NCBI GenBank assembly: GCA_037976565.1 | Contig: CP137680.1 | Coordinates: 21,253,807 to 21,317,806, forward strand | Source of the DNA: Mesocentrotus franciscanus | Lineage: Eukaryota > Echinodermata > Echinoidea > Camarodonta > Strongylocentrotidae | Length of the DNA: 64,000 bases | Reading direction: 5' to 3' | Shown here: piece by piece, positions 34,431 through 46,800 of the stretch | How positions within the stretch are numbered: position 1 is the first letter of the stretch | How the letters are laid out: each line of letters opens with the position of its first letter | The notes under the pieces: model-generated | What the model was told of the DNA's origin: nothing | Database searches by the model: none | Seen by the model: the letters and a program-made list of their open reading frames with translations, nothing else | Program-made: the position numbers and the translations under genes

Positions 34431-34815
34431 GGTGTGTCTTCATCAGCTTGAGATTGCCAAATAGCCCGCTATTTCTGATTTGGGAAATAAGCCAGAAGTT
34501 ACAAATCGCGTCTTCATCAGCTCGAGTTTCATGAATCTCGAGCTTGAGAAATTAGCTCGAGATATTTTGCTCAGCGTTCCGCATAGTGCGAGTCTTCGGG
34601 CTGGTGAAGACGCACCGGACAAATAGCGGGATATTTTGCCAAATAGCGGGATAGTTTGCAAACTAGCCCAAGATATCTTGGGATGACTATCTCAACCAAA
34701 TATCCCGCTAATTGCAACTGCGGGCTGATGAAGACGCAAATTAGCTGGACAATTTGCGATCGGGATAGTTAAAATAGCAGGTTATTTGGCAATCTCGAGC
34801 TGATGAAGACAGGCC
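34431..34815. mobile_element. TA-flanked MITE, CTTCATCAGCTCGAG family, copy 2
   Basis: Opposite orientation to the copy at 18153-18514. Ends GGTGTGTCTTCATCAGC and GCTGATGAAGACAGGCC with TA at 34429-34430 and 34816-34817. It has an extra GGGCTGATGAAGACGCAAAT near 34720 relative to copy 1. The frame giving LMKTRFVTSGLFPKSEIAGYL on one strand occurs in both copies because the DNA is conserved; protein coding is not implied. Confidence 0.85.
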
Positions 34816-34817
34816 TA

Positions 34818-36530
34818 GAGACAATCGTTACATTGCGAGAAGCACACATTTGGATAAGATCAGGTGACTCTGGTTGGGTTGCCTGTCTTCTTGGATCATG
34901 CATGTGACACTGTCTTTCTTTTAAGATTCCTTGAGAGATGCTCGGGTGATGAAGTGCACGTGTACATTACATTTCGAGACGTGACATTTTCTCATGGATT
35001 GTATGGTTAGTAGCCTGGCTTTCAGAGGATGGAATGATTTTTTTTCTTCTTCACCTTGTACCGAAAATGAATTGAAAAGAATCAACGTCTCTGTCTGCTG
35101 AGCAACATAATATTTATATAAATTTTGCACAGCAAAAAATGCTCTTTGAATATATGGTAACTGGAAGAATTTTTTTTTTTAACCATTGGATTTTGAATGG
35201 AATTGCAGGTGGGTCTTCTAATATTATTAGGCTATGGACTATGGGTTGCCAAACGTACATGGTAAACTTGTGATCTGTAATAACATCATTGCCACTGAAA
35301 GAAACTCATGTACATGTAAATGTGCCAATTGATTTTGCCAGGAAATTGGTCTAAGGACTGATTTTATCCTCTTAAAATGCAATTGATCAATACGAAATGT
35401 ATTTTGTATTTGTAACAGCATTTTATATTGAAATTGATAGATTCTCCCAAGTGTTACACCTGGAGCTCCATCATTATTATCAATTTTTTTACTTCATGTT
35501 TCAAGTTTAATCTTTCTTTCATAACACACATTACAAATATGACATGAATATAACAAATTGACAGAATATGGCGTTACAATAGAAAGATGAGGTGACCTTG
35601 GTTTAAAGCTAGGCTTGTGGAATTAAGGTCCCTCATGAGTAGCTTATGAGTATGTCCTAAATGAACAAACTCGTCAGATAAGAATACTGCATACATTAAA
35701 ATGCTTACAAACTAAACTAACTAAAGAGCTGAGAAAAATATAAACATAAATAAGTATAATAAAATATACTGACTTCTAAATAATGGCTATGAACAAGAGA
35801 AGCAGGAAAATACTACGAGCAACAGGACAAAAAACGCGGTAGAGGGAGAGAGAGAGAGGCAAAACAACAAGACTGAAACACAGACAAAAAACTAAACAAG
35901 ACAGATAGATGAACAGATGTCATAGGAATCCATGCCCAACTTCATGATTGCAAAACTTTGCAAAAGAGATACACTCTTGTTTAAAAAGAACTGTACAATG
36001 TATATACATTAAATGTAAGTGCTGCATGTAATGTTCGACACTTAATAAAGTATAATGTGCCATTATAGGAAAACTTTGTCATGATATTGATCTGAAGGAA
36101 TTTGGAGAAAAAAATCTCTCTCCTTGGTCCCTCACATGCATGCATGTGCAGTATGTAGGACGATATGTCTATTTGATCGCAAACGAGGCTACCTTGCAGA
36201 CCTAGCAGGAGGCGTGTTGGGTACGAAAGGTTACCGTTTTGTATCGCGATAGTGTCTTAGAGATGAGATGAGCTTTCGTAGATTTCAAGTTTTTTTTCAA
36301 CATCCCGGTTGTGATGATAGTAGGAGATGCATGAAGCCCTGCCCGTTTGATGTCTTTTCTCCCCAAATTTATCAAGCCTCATCGGCTTCAGCGTGAGATG
36401 CGATCACAGGGGTGACGGGAGCGCCAGAGCAAACAGATATTCACCAATGTGCATGGCTGCTAATGCTAACCGTGAGCTGTAGGAATAGGTACAGTAGATG
36501 GAGTTAGATGGAAGCTGTGGACAGAAGGTA
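34818..36530. other. No supported gene
   Basis: AT-rich DNA, a T run at 35172-35181, a GAGAGAGAG stretch at 35845-35858, ACATGCATGCATGTGC near 36135. No motif-bearing frame. Confidence 0.4.
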
Positions 36531-36602
36531 GAGAAAAGAGAAATAGAGGGAGAATGAGGGAGGGTGGTACTGGGTGAGAGGGGAGAGAGAAAGAGAGAGA
36601 GA

Positions 36603-36638
<36 letters not shown>

Positions 36639-37080
36639 AGGGGGAGAAAGAGAGAAGCAGAAAAGTGAGTAGATGGAAGATGTGGAAAGAAGAAAGAATG
36701 CAGAGAAAAGAGAAATAGAGGGAGATTGGGAGGTACTGGATGAGAGAGAGAGAGACAGAGAGGAAGGGGTGGGAGAGAGAGAGAGAGGGGGGGTAGAGAA
36801 GCAGAAAAGTGAGTAGATGGAAGATGTGGAAAGAACGTAGAGAAAAGAGAAATAGAGGGAGAATGAGAGAGGTTGGTACTGGGTTAAAGGGGAGAGAGAG
36901 AGAGAAGCAGAAAAGTGAGTAGATGGAAGATGTGGAAAGAAGAAAGAACGTAGAGAAGAGAAAATAAGAGGGAGAATGAGGGAGGTTGGTATTGGGTGAG
37001 GCAGGGGGGGGGCAAGAGAGAGAGGGGGTAGAAGCAGAAAAGTGAGTTCTCTGTGATGAAAGAGATATGTAGGGGGGGGG
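36530..37080. repeat. Purine-rich satellite-like array
   Basis: Long G/A tract with four or five imperfect units of roughly 100-150 bp, each containing AGAAGCAGAAAAGTGAGTAG, ATGGAAGATGTGGAAAGAA and AGAGAAATAGAGGGAGA, separated by pure GA runs (36590-36635). The 221-codon minus-strand frame across it is Ser/Leu/Phe/Pro low-complexity and is produced by the repeat. Confidence 0.85.
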
Positions 37081-38084
37081 GGTGATGCAATCTTGATCCA
37101 TTGCTCCAGGTAGTTCCTGTATTAAACCCATAGGAATGAGATAGTTCAGCAGTCAAAGGGTTAAGTAACAAAACATAGAGAAATGCAAGAGAGACAGGTG
37201 GAGACCCTCCAATAGGAGGAAAGAGCGATACATGTTTGTGTAGATAGTGAAAGGAGAACAAAATATAAAAAATGAGAAAAAAGCAATAGAGACCAAGAGG
37301 GAGACTGATGAGATGAAGCGAAAAGATAGCAACAGAGTGAAGAGAGAGAAGTTTGAGATATCAGAGATGAAGACAGAAGAACAAAAAGAAAAGATGAAAG
37401 GAAGTGATGACAGACAAGAAAACGGAGAGGTGAAATAGTTGGAGAAGAAATTCGTCTTAATTGGAACGTGAGCATCAAAAAAAGAACACGAGTTTTGATA
37501 CGAGTGCCCTATTTGATTAAAAGATGAACGTGATCGTGAGAATCGTTGGTCTATTAGTTTGTCTCCTTAGGCATCTCTCTCATATTTTCCACCTTTGTGA
37601 ACCAGATGTTTACTTGGTTTACTATGGTTGAAGCTTCTTATTCTGAAAAATCAGGGCCCCGTAGTTGTGATTGATATCGATTGCAAATAAGTTGTTTTTA
37701 ATATCAACTCTTTATAAGACAGAGCCTTGGTCTCTGAAATGACACCCTTGACAATGACAACTATAGGGAAAGTCATCATTTTTGTTTGACCCATAACAAT
37801 CCAGTTTTCCAATTTCCTAAATTAATCAGTTTTCCATCTTCAAATTGGCAACAATCTAATTTTCCATTCCATGTAACAGATGTTACATAAAAGTCTGTTA
37901 TACCATTCAAATTTATATCTTATACACCTGTATATGTTAGTAAATAAATAGATTGATATTCATTCATTTATTTATCAAGAAGTTCTGTATTGAATTTGTA
38001 TATAAGAATTCTGAAGCGGGAACTGATGTGTTGAGCTGTAGTCATATTAAGATTGTACATGTACCACATCTGCAGTAGGGCCTG
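37081..38084. other. No supported gene; purine-biased then AT-rich
   Basis: 37240-37450 is still purine-rich (AAAAGAAAAGATGAAAG) and then gives way to ordinary AT-rich DNA. Frames here are Lys/Glu-rich or Phe/Leu-rich by composition. Confidence 0.45.
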
Positions 38085-38092
38085 TATTAAAG

Positions 38093-38819
38093 CAGCATTT
38101 CCCAACCTTTTTTTTATAGTCATGGCACCCTTTTAAGAAATGAAAAGTTTTACCTCAACCCAATCCCAAATTGATTACAGAAGATACATTTTGCATTACT
38201 CTGGCACTCATCAATATACCTACAGGCAAGAAGAAAATGTTGATATGGTAGAAATGTAATCAAAACACACTAGATAGTAGATACACGTAATATATAAAAT
38301 CATATCATGTATGCGGGCATCTTGCTGCCGAATACATGAATACAATATTCAGTCATTCAATCATCTTGATTCACGAAGATGAGGAATCTCGTTGCCCAGA
38401 ATTATCCTGTTTCTAAATTTTGCAAGGGAGTGAAGCAAAGGAGGGTGGTATAATTGTAATTCTGATAATAAAAAAAGGATATATATATATACGGGCACCT
38501 TGCTGCCCGAGTATGGCAATATTCTGGAACCTTGCTGTCGAATAAAAGAATATTGGGGCACCTCCAAATATGAAGGTATTCAGGCATTTTGCTGCCTGAA
38601 ATCATCCTGTTTCTAAATGTTATGAGTGAGGGAAGCGAGCAAGAAAGAAACACATTTGATCATCTTTAAGATGTTATCTCTACATGAAAATCCATGAAGG
38701 TTTCTACTTTATTGTTTTCATGAAATTGACGTTATTCCAAAATAAAGTTTTCGATATAACTAAATTTCTCTTGCGGCATCCCTAGAGATGTCTTGGGGCA
38801 CCCTGGTTGAAAAACACTG
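38093..38819. mobile_element. hAT-like non-autonomous element
   Basis: Begins CAGCATTTCCCAACC and ends GGTTGAAAAACACTG, close to the CAGTGTTTCCCAACC ends common in hAT elements. The flanking 8-mers TATTAAAG (38085-38092) and TGGTAAAG (38820-38827) agree at 6 of 8 positions, consistent with an aged 8-bp duplication. Inside, a motif near CTTGCTGCCGAATA recurs four times (38321, 38500, 38542, 38589 areas) together with ATCCTGTTTCTAAAT twice, so the centre is internally duplicated. No transposase. Confidence 0.75.
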
Positions 38820-38890
38820 TGGTAAAGTCTATGTGTTAATACCATTCTGGCTCTTGGAAAGACATAATGTATCATCTCATGAAAATGAGC

Positions 38891-39232
38891 ATGTACAATG
38901 TTTTTCTAAACAATGAAACTAAAATGTTTTTCTAAACAATGAAACTACATGTACAATGTTTTTCTAAACAATGAAACTACAATGTTTTTCTAAACAATAA
39001 AACTGCATGTACAATGTTTTTCTAAACAATGAAACTAAAATGTTTTTCTAAACAATGAAACTAAAATGTTTTTCTAAACAATGAAACTACATGTACAATG
39101 TTTTTCTAAACAATGAAACTACAATGTTTTTCTTATCAATGCAACTACAATGTTTTTTATAATTAATGAAACTACAATGTTTTTCTAAACAATGAATTTA
39201 CAATGTTTTTCTAAACAATGAACCTACAATGT
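38891..39232. repeat. 27-bp tandem repeat array, 12 copies
   Basis: Twelve copies of ACAATGTTTTTCTAAACAAT plus GAAACTA. Copies 1, 3, 5 and 8 are preceded by an extra ATGTAC-type hexamer. The last four units carry more substitutions (TTATCAATGC, TATAATTAATG, ATGAATTT). The array lies between the hAT-like element and a MITE. Confidence 0.9.
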
Positions 39233-39400
39233 TATATCCGAGTTCGACTCTGACAATTAGTGCCCAGGACACATGGGCGCCCAAAATCGAAGTCTGGACC
39301 CCCAGAATTTTGAAATCTTTATATAGGGCTCATGATGCATACAGGCTCTATTAAAAAGGTCACTCTGGACCCCTTTCCAAAAAAGCCAGTGCGGAGTCCT

Positions 39401-39720
39401 GGGGGTGTTTCACAAAGATCCTAAGTTGAACTTATCTCCTAGTAGGACTTAACATTTATGGAAAGCCATTAGCATCTTTGAAAATAGTTTGTAAAAGTTA
39501 TTTTAAAAGTTGTAAAAGGCATAAAATGTTGATTCAAATCACTCATATTTTCTATTATTAAGGAGATTTCATGTCCTTGATGTGGAATTTATGAAAAGTC
39601 TAAAATACTTGAATTTTTGCTTTTGAATATATTTTATCTTAAGGCTACAAATGGCTCTCCATAATGTTTAAGTCCAACTTAGAGTTAAATTCGACTTTGG
39701 ATCTTTGTGAAACACCCCCC
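39401..39720. mobile_element. MITE, GGGGGTGTTTCACAAAG family, uninterrupted copy
   Basis: GGGGGTGTTTCACAAAGATC at the left and GATCTTTGTGAAACACCCCC at the right, with CTAAGTTGAACTTA and TAAGTCCAACTTAGAG as inner arms. It is the same terminal family as 11831-12958. It lies about 150 bp before the exon at 39867. Confidence 0.85.
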
Positions 39721-39866
39721 TGGTTATATAAAATTGCACGTACATGTATAGTCTACGCAGAAAAAAATGACCTGTTTAGCACCCATTCTGCACCCCTTCC
39801 CCCTTTGTATTTCATAATAAACTTTCTAATTTTGGCTGTTCTTATTCTTTAATCCCTTTTCTACAG

Positions 39867-39956
39867 GAGGCTCTACTTGCTCTGGGAGCAGCAAACAGCC
39901 TTTCTGAAGCAGAAGTTGCAATACGGGAGACCTATGGCTGCTGTTTCACCGATGTG
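39867..39956 (+). CDS. Candidate exon, unknown protein (phase 0 in, 0 out)
   Basis: A 90-bp block preceded by a pyrimidine-rich tract and TTTTCTACAG and followed by GTAAGA. In the frame compatible with the next exons it encodes 30 residues, EALLALGAANSL then SEAEVAIRETYGCCFTDV, with no stop and mixed, helix-like composition. A second frame is also open (RLYLLWEQQTAFLKQKL...), but its splice phase would create a stop at the start of the 51394 exon, so the first is preferred. I cannot link the peptide to a family. Upstream coding sequence is not identified. The following intron would be 11.4 kb and holds a dense MITE cluster. Confidence 0.55.
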
Positions 39957-40594
39957 GTAAGAATTATATTGAGGCTACATCTAATATGTACTGTATACAC
40001 CAAAAATTGTGTATATCATCAGTCATTTAAAATTCTGTTACCAACTGCAACCATATAAAACAAATAAAAAGTGAATATACATGTCTAAAACAATAAAGTT
40101 TGTATTAAAGGAAATATTGCATTTGATCAAGTTTGGTTCACTATATGTATACATAGAGAATCAAAGAAGTACATTTTTTCTTTAACACATTGAATAATTC
40201 TTTTGCTTTAAGCTGTCCTATTTTTTAAGCAATGTAAAGTAGATGTAGGCACAATCTAACCATAAACCACAACATGATGAATAGTACCTTTGAGAATACC
40301 ATGTTGTATCACCTTAGGCGCAAGGTGATATATCCTCAAATTAAGATTGTCATGTGATGCTAAGATTTTGTTCCAGGCATGGGAGGTGTCCCCTGATAAT
40401 CGGGTATGGGTAAACCAGAACCTTTTCTGTGTATGAAATGTTCACAAATGTCACAAGCAGTTCAGATGCACAAAATTGTAATGCCATGAAGTAATTGAAT
40501 AACAACTGACGTAACAATGAATTTTTGCATTTCTCAGAAATTTCTTGTAGTAGAAATGGCTGTCGCTCACGATTGAGGAAGTCCACCGAGATTC
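39957..40594. other. Intron-like DNA, no supported feature
   Basis: AT-rich, no coding motif on either strand. Confidence 0.4.
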
Positions 40595-40905
40595 CTCTTA
40601 AACGTTGTATACAGATTTATTGTATACTGAGATGCATGTTTGAGCATTGTTTTGGATGAAAACTTGATAAAGAATCACGGTACCATTCTGGTCTGAGCTT
40701 CGTATCAAAAATCGTATAACTGGGCGGGCTTATCGTCAGTGTGAACTGATTATTGGGCAGCTGTCATGTCAGTTGACCTATTCAAAATTAGTTTCTTTAT
40801 ACAACGTTTCTTCTAGTCTGTGTAATCCTTTCACTTTACAATGATTCTTTGTTCTTTGAACTATACAACGTTTCTTTATACAACGTTTCTTATAAATTTC
40901 CTGTT
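40595..40905. mobile_element. Diverged relative of the 15.5-kb MITE
   Basis: Contains ATAAAGAATCACG, ATAACTGGGCGGGCTTA, TACAATGATTCTTTG and three copies of TATACAACGTTTCTT, matching parts of 15547-16060 in order. The GTGTCCACACAC ends are lost. Confidence 0.5.
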
Positions 40906-40923
40906 GTCTGCATGCACGGGCTA

Positions 40924-41080
40924 TCTGGGCCCTGTTTCATAAAACTTGTTATCAATAACAAGTAACAATAACTGTTATAAGCTACTGAAATCGTGGCATT
41001 TGATTGGCTGAGAAGCAAATTGGTCATAGAAATTTAGCACTTGTTATTGATAACAAGTTTTATGAAACAGGGGCCCAGAT
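40924..41080. mobile_element. Small hairpin MITE with GGGCCCTGTTTCATAAA termini
   Basis: The arms TCTGGGCCCTGTTTCATAAA and ACTTGTTATCAATAACAAGT pair with their complements at the right end, leaving about 60 bp with ATTTGATTGGCTGAGAAGC in the middle. A more diverged element of this style is at 52549-52674. Confidence 0.8.
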
Positions 41081-41349
41081 GGAACCCTTGAGAGACAACT
41101 GCCATTGCTATGAAAACATTTTCTTTTCATAACCTCCAATGTCACCCGATACTAAAGAACTGTAAGAAAGCTTCTAAAGACAGTCATTTGAGAGGAAAAT
41201 TATCCCGAGGGAATTCTACATGTATGGTATCTTTCATGTGGTAGTCTGTCTTTAACATGTAGCTTTCCTTTCAGTAATTTATTGGAAAGTTATGGAGAGA
41301 CTTTATGATATTGTTGGTCAAACAGTTTTAGAGCGTCAAGTAATGCCTG

Positions 41350-41475
41350 GCTGGAATGCTCCCCAGGGAGTGGAGATTGTGCACACAGTGTGTGCGGGCA
41401 AGCACTGAATCCAATGACCGGGGTAATAGTATATCTGTAAAGCGCTTAGAGACATTTGTATTAAAGTACCTGAGC
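41350..41475 (+). repeat. SINE 3' fragment (16-kb family)
   Basis: GGGAGTGGAGATTGTGCAC, AATGACCGGGGTAATA and TATCTGTAAAGCGCTTAGAG correspond to the body of the SINE at 16269. The tRNA-like head is absent. Confidence 0.7.
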
Positions 41476-41664
41476 GAAGAAATGTCACAAAATGTCACAA
41501 AGTGGACAAATTATACATGTACTGAAAGCTTACACCAATATGAACACAAATCATCTGCTCTAAAGTATTATAAATATAAATGAAACGCGATAAGATGCTT
41601 TTTCCAAGACCCTTCTCAGAACTTCTTTTCCTGGCTTGAAAAATAAAATTACGGAGTACAGACT

Positions 41665-42546
41665 TATGACGTCAGAGGTTGGGCACGATCGAAATTCCTA
41701 GGCCTCTCGCTCGGCTCTCGCTCAGCTCGCGTGCGGTATTTTGCATTCAGTATACATTACCCAGACTTCGAATGATTCATACCTAAGCCAGCTTTGATGA
41801 AAGTGGAATAACAATCTCTCGAAATCAGGAAATTACATTTTATTATTGCATATTAAGCAAATTATGTAATGTAATACGAGGGGTGAATCGTGCAGATCGA
41901 TTTGTCCAAATATTCTTCCGTTTTGTGTAATTTGCTGTGAAGTTTTCGGTCATGGCTTGGCATGTGCAAGATGATTGGTGATTGCTGTTGAGTGTTGATA
42001 AATCGCGAGAGTCCCTTTGGCTTTGCATTTTTATGATGTCGTTCAGTTCCATTTATGGTGCATATATGTAATTGGTATTCGCAAGATATAATCTCACATC
42101 TATTCTTCTTTGTTTTTTATCCGTGAAATTTGCCAAAATAGCCCTACACTTTCTAAAAATTAGAAAATGTCTCGCCCAGTCAGTCACCCCAGTGCATGAC
42201 GGATCGATCGCCAGTTCAGCGGGCCGGTGCGCGGCCAGCTCGAACTTGGGAATTTCATGGCGCTGGTGTACTTTCGTATCCATTTTTGACCCGCAACTCC
42301 GGCGTGGAGATAGCTAGCCTACTAAAACATACAAAAATCAAATAAATCACTGTCACTAGTTGTGGAGCTGTGCTCATCAACTTCGATATCTAAATTTAGT
42401 AAAACTTCTTCCTCAAGCTCGGACATTGTGATAGGATATTTCGCGTTCGACTGGCTTTCGTATACGTATAATGCATGCAGCGGACATAGCTGTGTGAGGG
42501 GGCTTGGGAGCACTCTCGCTCATGTGCCCAACCTATTACGTCACAC
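41665..42546. mobile_element. Possible 0.9-kb inverted-repeat element
   Basis: TGACGTCAGAGGTTGGGCAC at the left is mirrored by GTGCCCAACCTATTACGTCA at the right. The interior is CpG-richer than its surroundings, with GCTCGGCTCTCGCTCAGCTC near 41710 and GCGGGCCGGTGCGCGGCCAG near 42219. No recognisable transposase; no clear target duplication. A cluster of overlapping open frames of about 65-80 codons on both strands reflects composition. Confidence 0.45.
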
Positions 42547-42712
42547 ATCGTACCAGTGAACAGCGGGCTGATCGAGGGCGGAAAAACGGGAAGTAAATTC
42601 ATCATTTTGATAGCAGATTAGTCAATTCTGTAACAATTTTTGAAAAGTAAATATGAATTATTAGAAAGATTGTAACATTACCTTTGCAATGATACCAATA
42701 TTATTAAGGATA

Positions 42713-42783
42713 AAAGCATTTTAAAACCTTCGCTCTGGTACTTTAAGCGCTATATAAAAGCTGAATATTATTATTATTATTAT
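42713..42783 (+). repeat. SINE tail fragment
   Basis: CTGGTACTTTAAGCGCTATATAAAAG followed by (ATT)n is the 3' end of the SINE type seen at 16500-16596 (shown here only in outline). Confidence 0.6.
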
Positions 42784-42785
42784 AT

Positions 42786-42796
42786 GTAAAGAGAGA

Positions 42797-42834
<38 letters not shown>

Positions 42835-42880
42835 AGGGGGAGAGAGAGAAAGAGGAGAGAGAGAGAGAGAGAGGGGTGGG
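42786..42880. repeat. GA microsatellite
   Basis: (GA)n runs separated by AGGAGGGGGAGA and AAAGAGG spacers. Confidence 0.9.
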
Positions 42881-43434
42881 GTGGGTATTAAGTGAAAATC
42901 GATGTTCTAAATAGTCTGTTTTTAGCCATAAGAGTGTTAAGTCATATACATTTACTTTTAATACCAACTTTATCACGGGGCTCCAAACAGATTAAATGTA
43001 GTTTAAAAGTTATTAACACATTATAATAACATGTGAAATAGCCGAGGTGTAACGAAGTAATGAACCACTTACCATGGCACGGAGAAAGAAATGAAAAACA
43101 TAGTGGCTGTACAATCATAATAGAATTATAAAGGAGGAGTGCTGGGAGGGAATATATTTGTCTCTGCGACATGTGTAACAGAGATTTCCCGCTGTGATAT
43201 ATAGTGATTAGTATTCAAATTGCTAGGGATCTGATAGCCGAGTTATGTAGGGTTGTCGGCCCTGCCCGGTTGCATGGGCGATGGTCTGTGTAGTGATTTG
43301 ATTAACTCTCGGCTGTAGTAAACCACAAAAGAATACTGACCGCTAATTATATGAAATGGATGGACAGTCTCCATCTATAGGGAATTCAATAATTATTACA
43401 AACTATGATTTTTTTTAAAAACCCAGAGTTTAAG
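42881..43434. other. No supported gene
   Basis: Ordinary AT-rich DNA between two purine-rich tracts. Confidence 0.4.
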
Positions 43435-43832
43435 AGATGGAATACAGAGGGAAAAGGTATAAGGAGAGGGAGAAGGGAAGGGGAGGGAGAGGGAGAAGGG
43501 AGAATGGAAGAAGTGGGAGCAGAGAAGAAGTAGGAGATGGACAGGAGAGGGAAAAGAAAAGGAGAATGAGAATGAGAATGAGAATGAGAAAAGAAGAAGA
43601 GGGAGATGGAAAGTAAAGGGAAAAGAGAAGGAGAACAAGAGGAAGAAGAGAAGAAGAGGAGGAAGAGGGAGATGGAAATAAAGGGAGAGTAAGAAGGGAA
43701 GGAGAGGGAGAAGAGAAAGAGAACAGAAAAGGAGGGGAAGAAGTGAAGAGAGGGAGAGAGAGAGAGGAAAGAAGAGAGAGAGATGGGAAGGAGAGAAAAG
43801 AGGGGATGAGAGGGAGAAAGGAAGGAAAATGT
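43435..43832. repeat. Purine-rich low-complexity tract
   Basis: About 400 bp of nearly pure A/G, with GAGAATGAGAATGAGAATGA at 43561 and repeated GGGAGATGGAAA words. The 186-, 135- and 80-codon minus-strand frames are Ser/Pro/Phe/Leu low-complexity produced by the tract. Confidence 0.88.
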
Positions 43833-46800
43833 AGCATTATTATCTATGGTAGATGTGGACGAATGACAGAACAAAGTTGAAGATTTGTTTAAAATCTCTT
43901 TAAAGACAAGGATGACTGAAATAGGCAAGTCTAGAAGCCTATACAAAGTAGCTTTTCCCTATATAACTTCACTAAAATACTTAAGATCTCAAGACTTTTC
44001 TTGTCCAAGGGTCTGACATATGAGATTAAATACCTTTACAACTGATGTGCTGTCAAAATAACAGAGGTAGATAATACCCAAAAGGAAGTAAATATGGCAA
44101 ACTAATACAGCATGCATAATAGCTCATACTGAGATGATGTCAACGTTTTTTCAGAGTGTTTATTAGTAGAGAAAGCATATCCTATGTGTTGAGCGCACGA
44201 AGGGCATTATAAATCCTAAACTTTGACATAAAGTTATACCGCTCTTTTGCCTGTCAGACAATCGAGCGATTAGCGTGGGTAGTGGTGGTCTCTAGGTTAT
44301 TATATTCACATGAATGCTCATTGAATCTGTCAAAACCATCCGTATTAAATACGTTTCACGTTGCTGTGAGATGATGGCTTTATTCCTATGTTTGTGCTCA
44401 GTACATGTACATGTATATGTATGTAATGAAGTGGACATGGACAAACTACAATAATAGTGTTTCTTCAAGTAACGAAAAGACATAAACACATCCAAAACTG
44501 TAGGATTAAAGAGAGGATTGCAAGGAGAAAATGCATATGTATTCATGAAGAACAGTAATGAACTATAAACATTGTTGAATTGGGCTATATTTTGTTTGTA
44601 TGATATTTTTATCTGATTTTGGAAATAAAAACAACAACAACAATAATGCTTTGTTGACACCAAAATGCAAGTATCTTTGCACTTGATTTGATTTATTTTC
44701 TTGTACATTCCATATAAATATAAACAATATACGGTAACATAACAAACATCAAATACTAAAAAGTACTATCTGACATTCAATCATAAATATATTAAAAGCA
44801 AATATACATAACAGTTATTATTTTAAAAAAGGATAAATTGTCAAATTATTGTATTTCACCAAACTTTATAAATTATTTGCGGAAGAAGGACTGCCATTGT
44901 AAGCAAATTGCTTGAAAATATGACAGCCCAAAACAAACCTTATGAAATGGATGAACAAATTTATTTAGCAGAATGGACAAATAATTGAAAGCATATTAAA
45001 ATATGAGGATAATGATGATGATGTTAATGTTGATGATGTGTGCATGTGAGAAAGCAATGTAGGCCTGAAGATACAAGTAACCAACCATGGTAAAAAGTTT
45101 TGTTTGTTTATTTGTTTGTTTTTACAGAGAATCGTAATTATATTTCATCAGTAAAATCACAAGTGTAATAGTGAATTTCTGATGTAAATTTCAGAACTTA
45201 CCAGTAGGAGGTCTACAGCATTCTGGTAACCTTAGAACTGGCAATAACTTATTTTTCTGATATTTTGAGATTAATCAACATGAAGAGAACCTTCTCAATA
45301 AATTGTAGGTTTTTGAAACAATATTATCTCCATCATATGAATTTAAGAGTGAAATTGGGATTGCTAGACATTTTAGGAGCTTGTATCCTGCCATTGTGTA
45401 TACATGTATCCAAAATTCAAGGAATTTCATTATTGGATATTTTTTTCTTACAAGTTATATCATCACTATGCTTTACTTTTTATCAGTGTATCTTGCTTTT
45501 TAATAATAAAAGACAAAGAGAAAATATTAGAGTGTTCTAGGGATGTTCTGGGAACTTATAGATCTATGGGAAAAGTGGCACATTTGCTTCACAGAATTAT
45601 GAAAGACTTGCAAGTATGCATTTCACAGGAAGATAAAAGACAACGAGCACATGATCTTTCACCCTATTCTCCATTTTCCCTCTCAAATGTATACAGCTGT
45701 ATAAGTACTCTATATGCACATGAGATCTCCCTTTTCCATAACCTTGGTGATATTATTCTCTATGGAGCCCTTAATGCATACCATCAAGTGCAAATTTAAG
45801 CACACTTGATGGCAGATTCCCTCTCCTCCCTGTGCGCTATTGAAGGGGCGTTATGAATTTCAAGACAACCACACCGTTTTTTGTCGCACTCAGGTCGCCA
45901 CGGCAACCGAATTGATCCATATTATTGAAAGGAATAAGAATTTTTCTTCAATTTCTATCCCTGCCCATGCAGGATCCCGGGCTGTGGATTTTTGCATTTA
46001 AATGGAAATGGGTATTAGTGTCTTGGATGCTTTCAAGGGGGTTTGTGAAGCTATAACAAGTGGCGGGTTGAGAGTATTCTCTTGGCAGCCGTGTACATGC
46101 ATAGCATACATGGTTTGAATTACAGGATAAATGGGAGACTGTCTTTGAAAACCCATCTTGAATGCGCAGGCAGAGCGAAATGCAATATCTTTTAGGATGT
46201 ATCTACAAAAGAACCTATAGCCATCATATTGTTATATGTATAGAGAGAGTTTTTTAAACCACCACCATTTTTAATCTTAATTTGAAACATTACTATTTCT
46301 GTGTTGTTATTTAGAAAGGGAATAAAGTGCATCGATGCACTGTAAACAAAGATATTTTGAAGTGGATATGAAATGAAATTGAAAGCATTAAAGGAAAAGG
46401 GAAAGTGAGGATGTTAAAAATGGTCATTCTGTGTTTAATAATTTGAAAACCCTGTTGAAAATTAGTAAGTGCTTACTTGATCTAAAATGTACATATACAT
46501 GTACCTTCTTTTGGAGGTATACTATTAAAGTATTTGTTAAAAACTATGTCGGTGATGTCAGTGATTCAATAGATTCCTGAATACAACCCCCTCTAGAAAA
46601 TTTAGCAATTTAATCTTGAAGAAAAGAGGTTTGTTTGAGTGGTTATGTTAGAAGATCAATTTTAATATCCACATTAAATTTATTAACATTTTTGTTTAAA
46701 AGCTAATATGTTGTTCTCTGTGTTTCATACAGGTCTACTCCTAAAATACTTGAATGGATTAAACTTTCTGATATGCAAGCAAAGATGGAGGATCAGGGGG

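Noticed and set aside
34443..34661. Protein-like frame common to 18227-18502 and 34443-34661
   Set aside because: The two regions are copies of one MITE; similarity at the protein level only reflects DNA identity, including the non-coding ends.
36466..37131. 221-codon minus-strand open frame
   Set aside because: It is made wholly of Ser/Leu/Phe/Pro low-complexity sequence encoded by a purine-rich tandem array; no start context, splice sites or domain.
43386..43946. 186-codon minus-strand open frame and two overlapping ones
   Set aside because: All three frames of the same G/A tract are open because it lacks T and C; this is composition, not coding.
44292..44708. 138-codon minus-strand open frame
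   Set aside because: Cys/Tyr/Phe/His-biased with no motif, and equal-length shadows exist; consistent with chance in AT-rich DNA.
45404..45799. 131-codon plus-strand open frame
   Set aside because: No recognised motif, no splice or start evidence, overlapping open frames in other phases.
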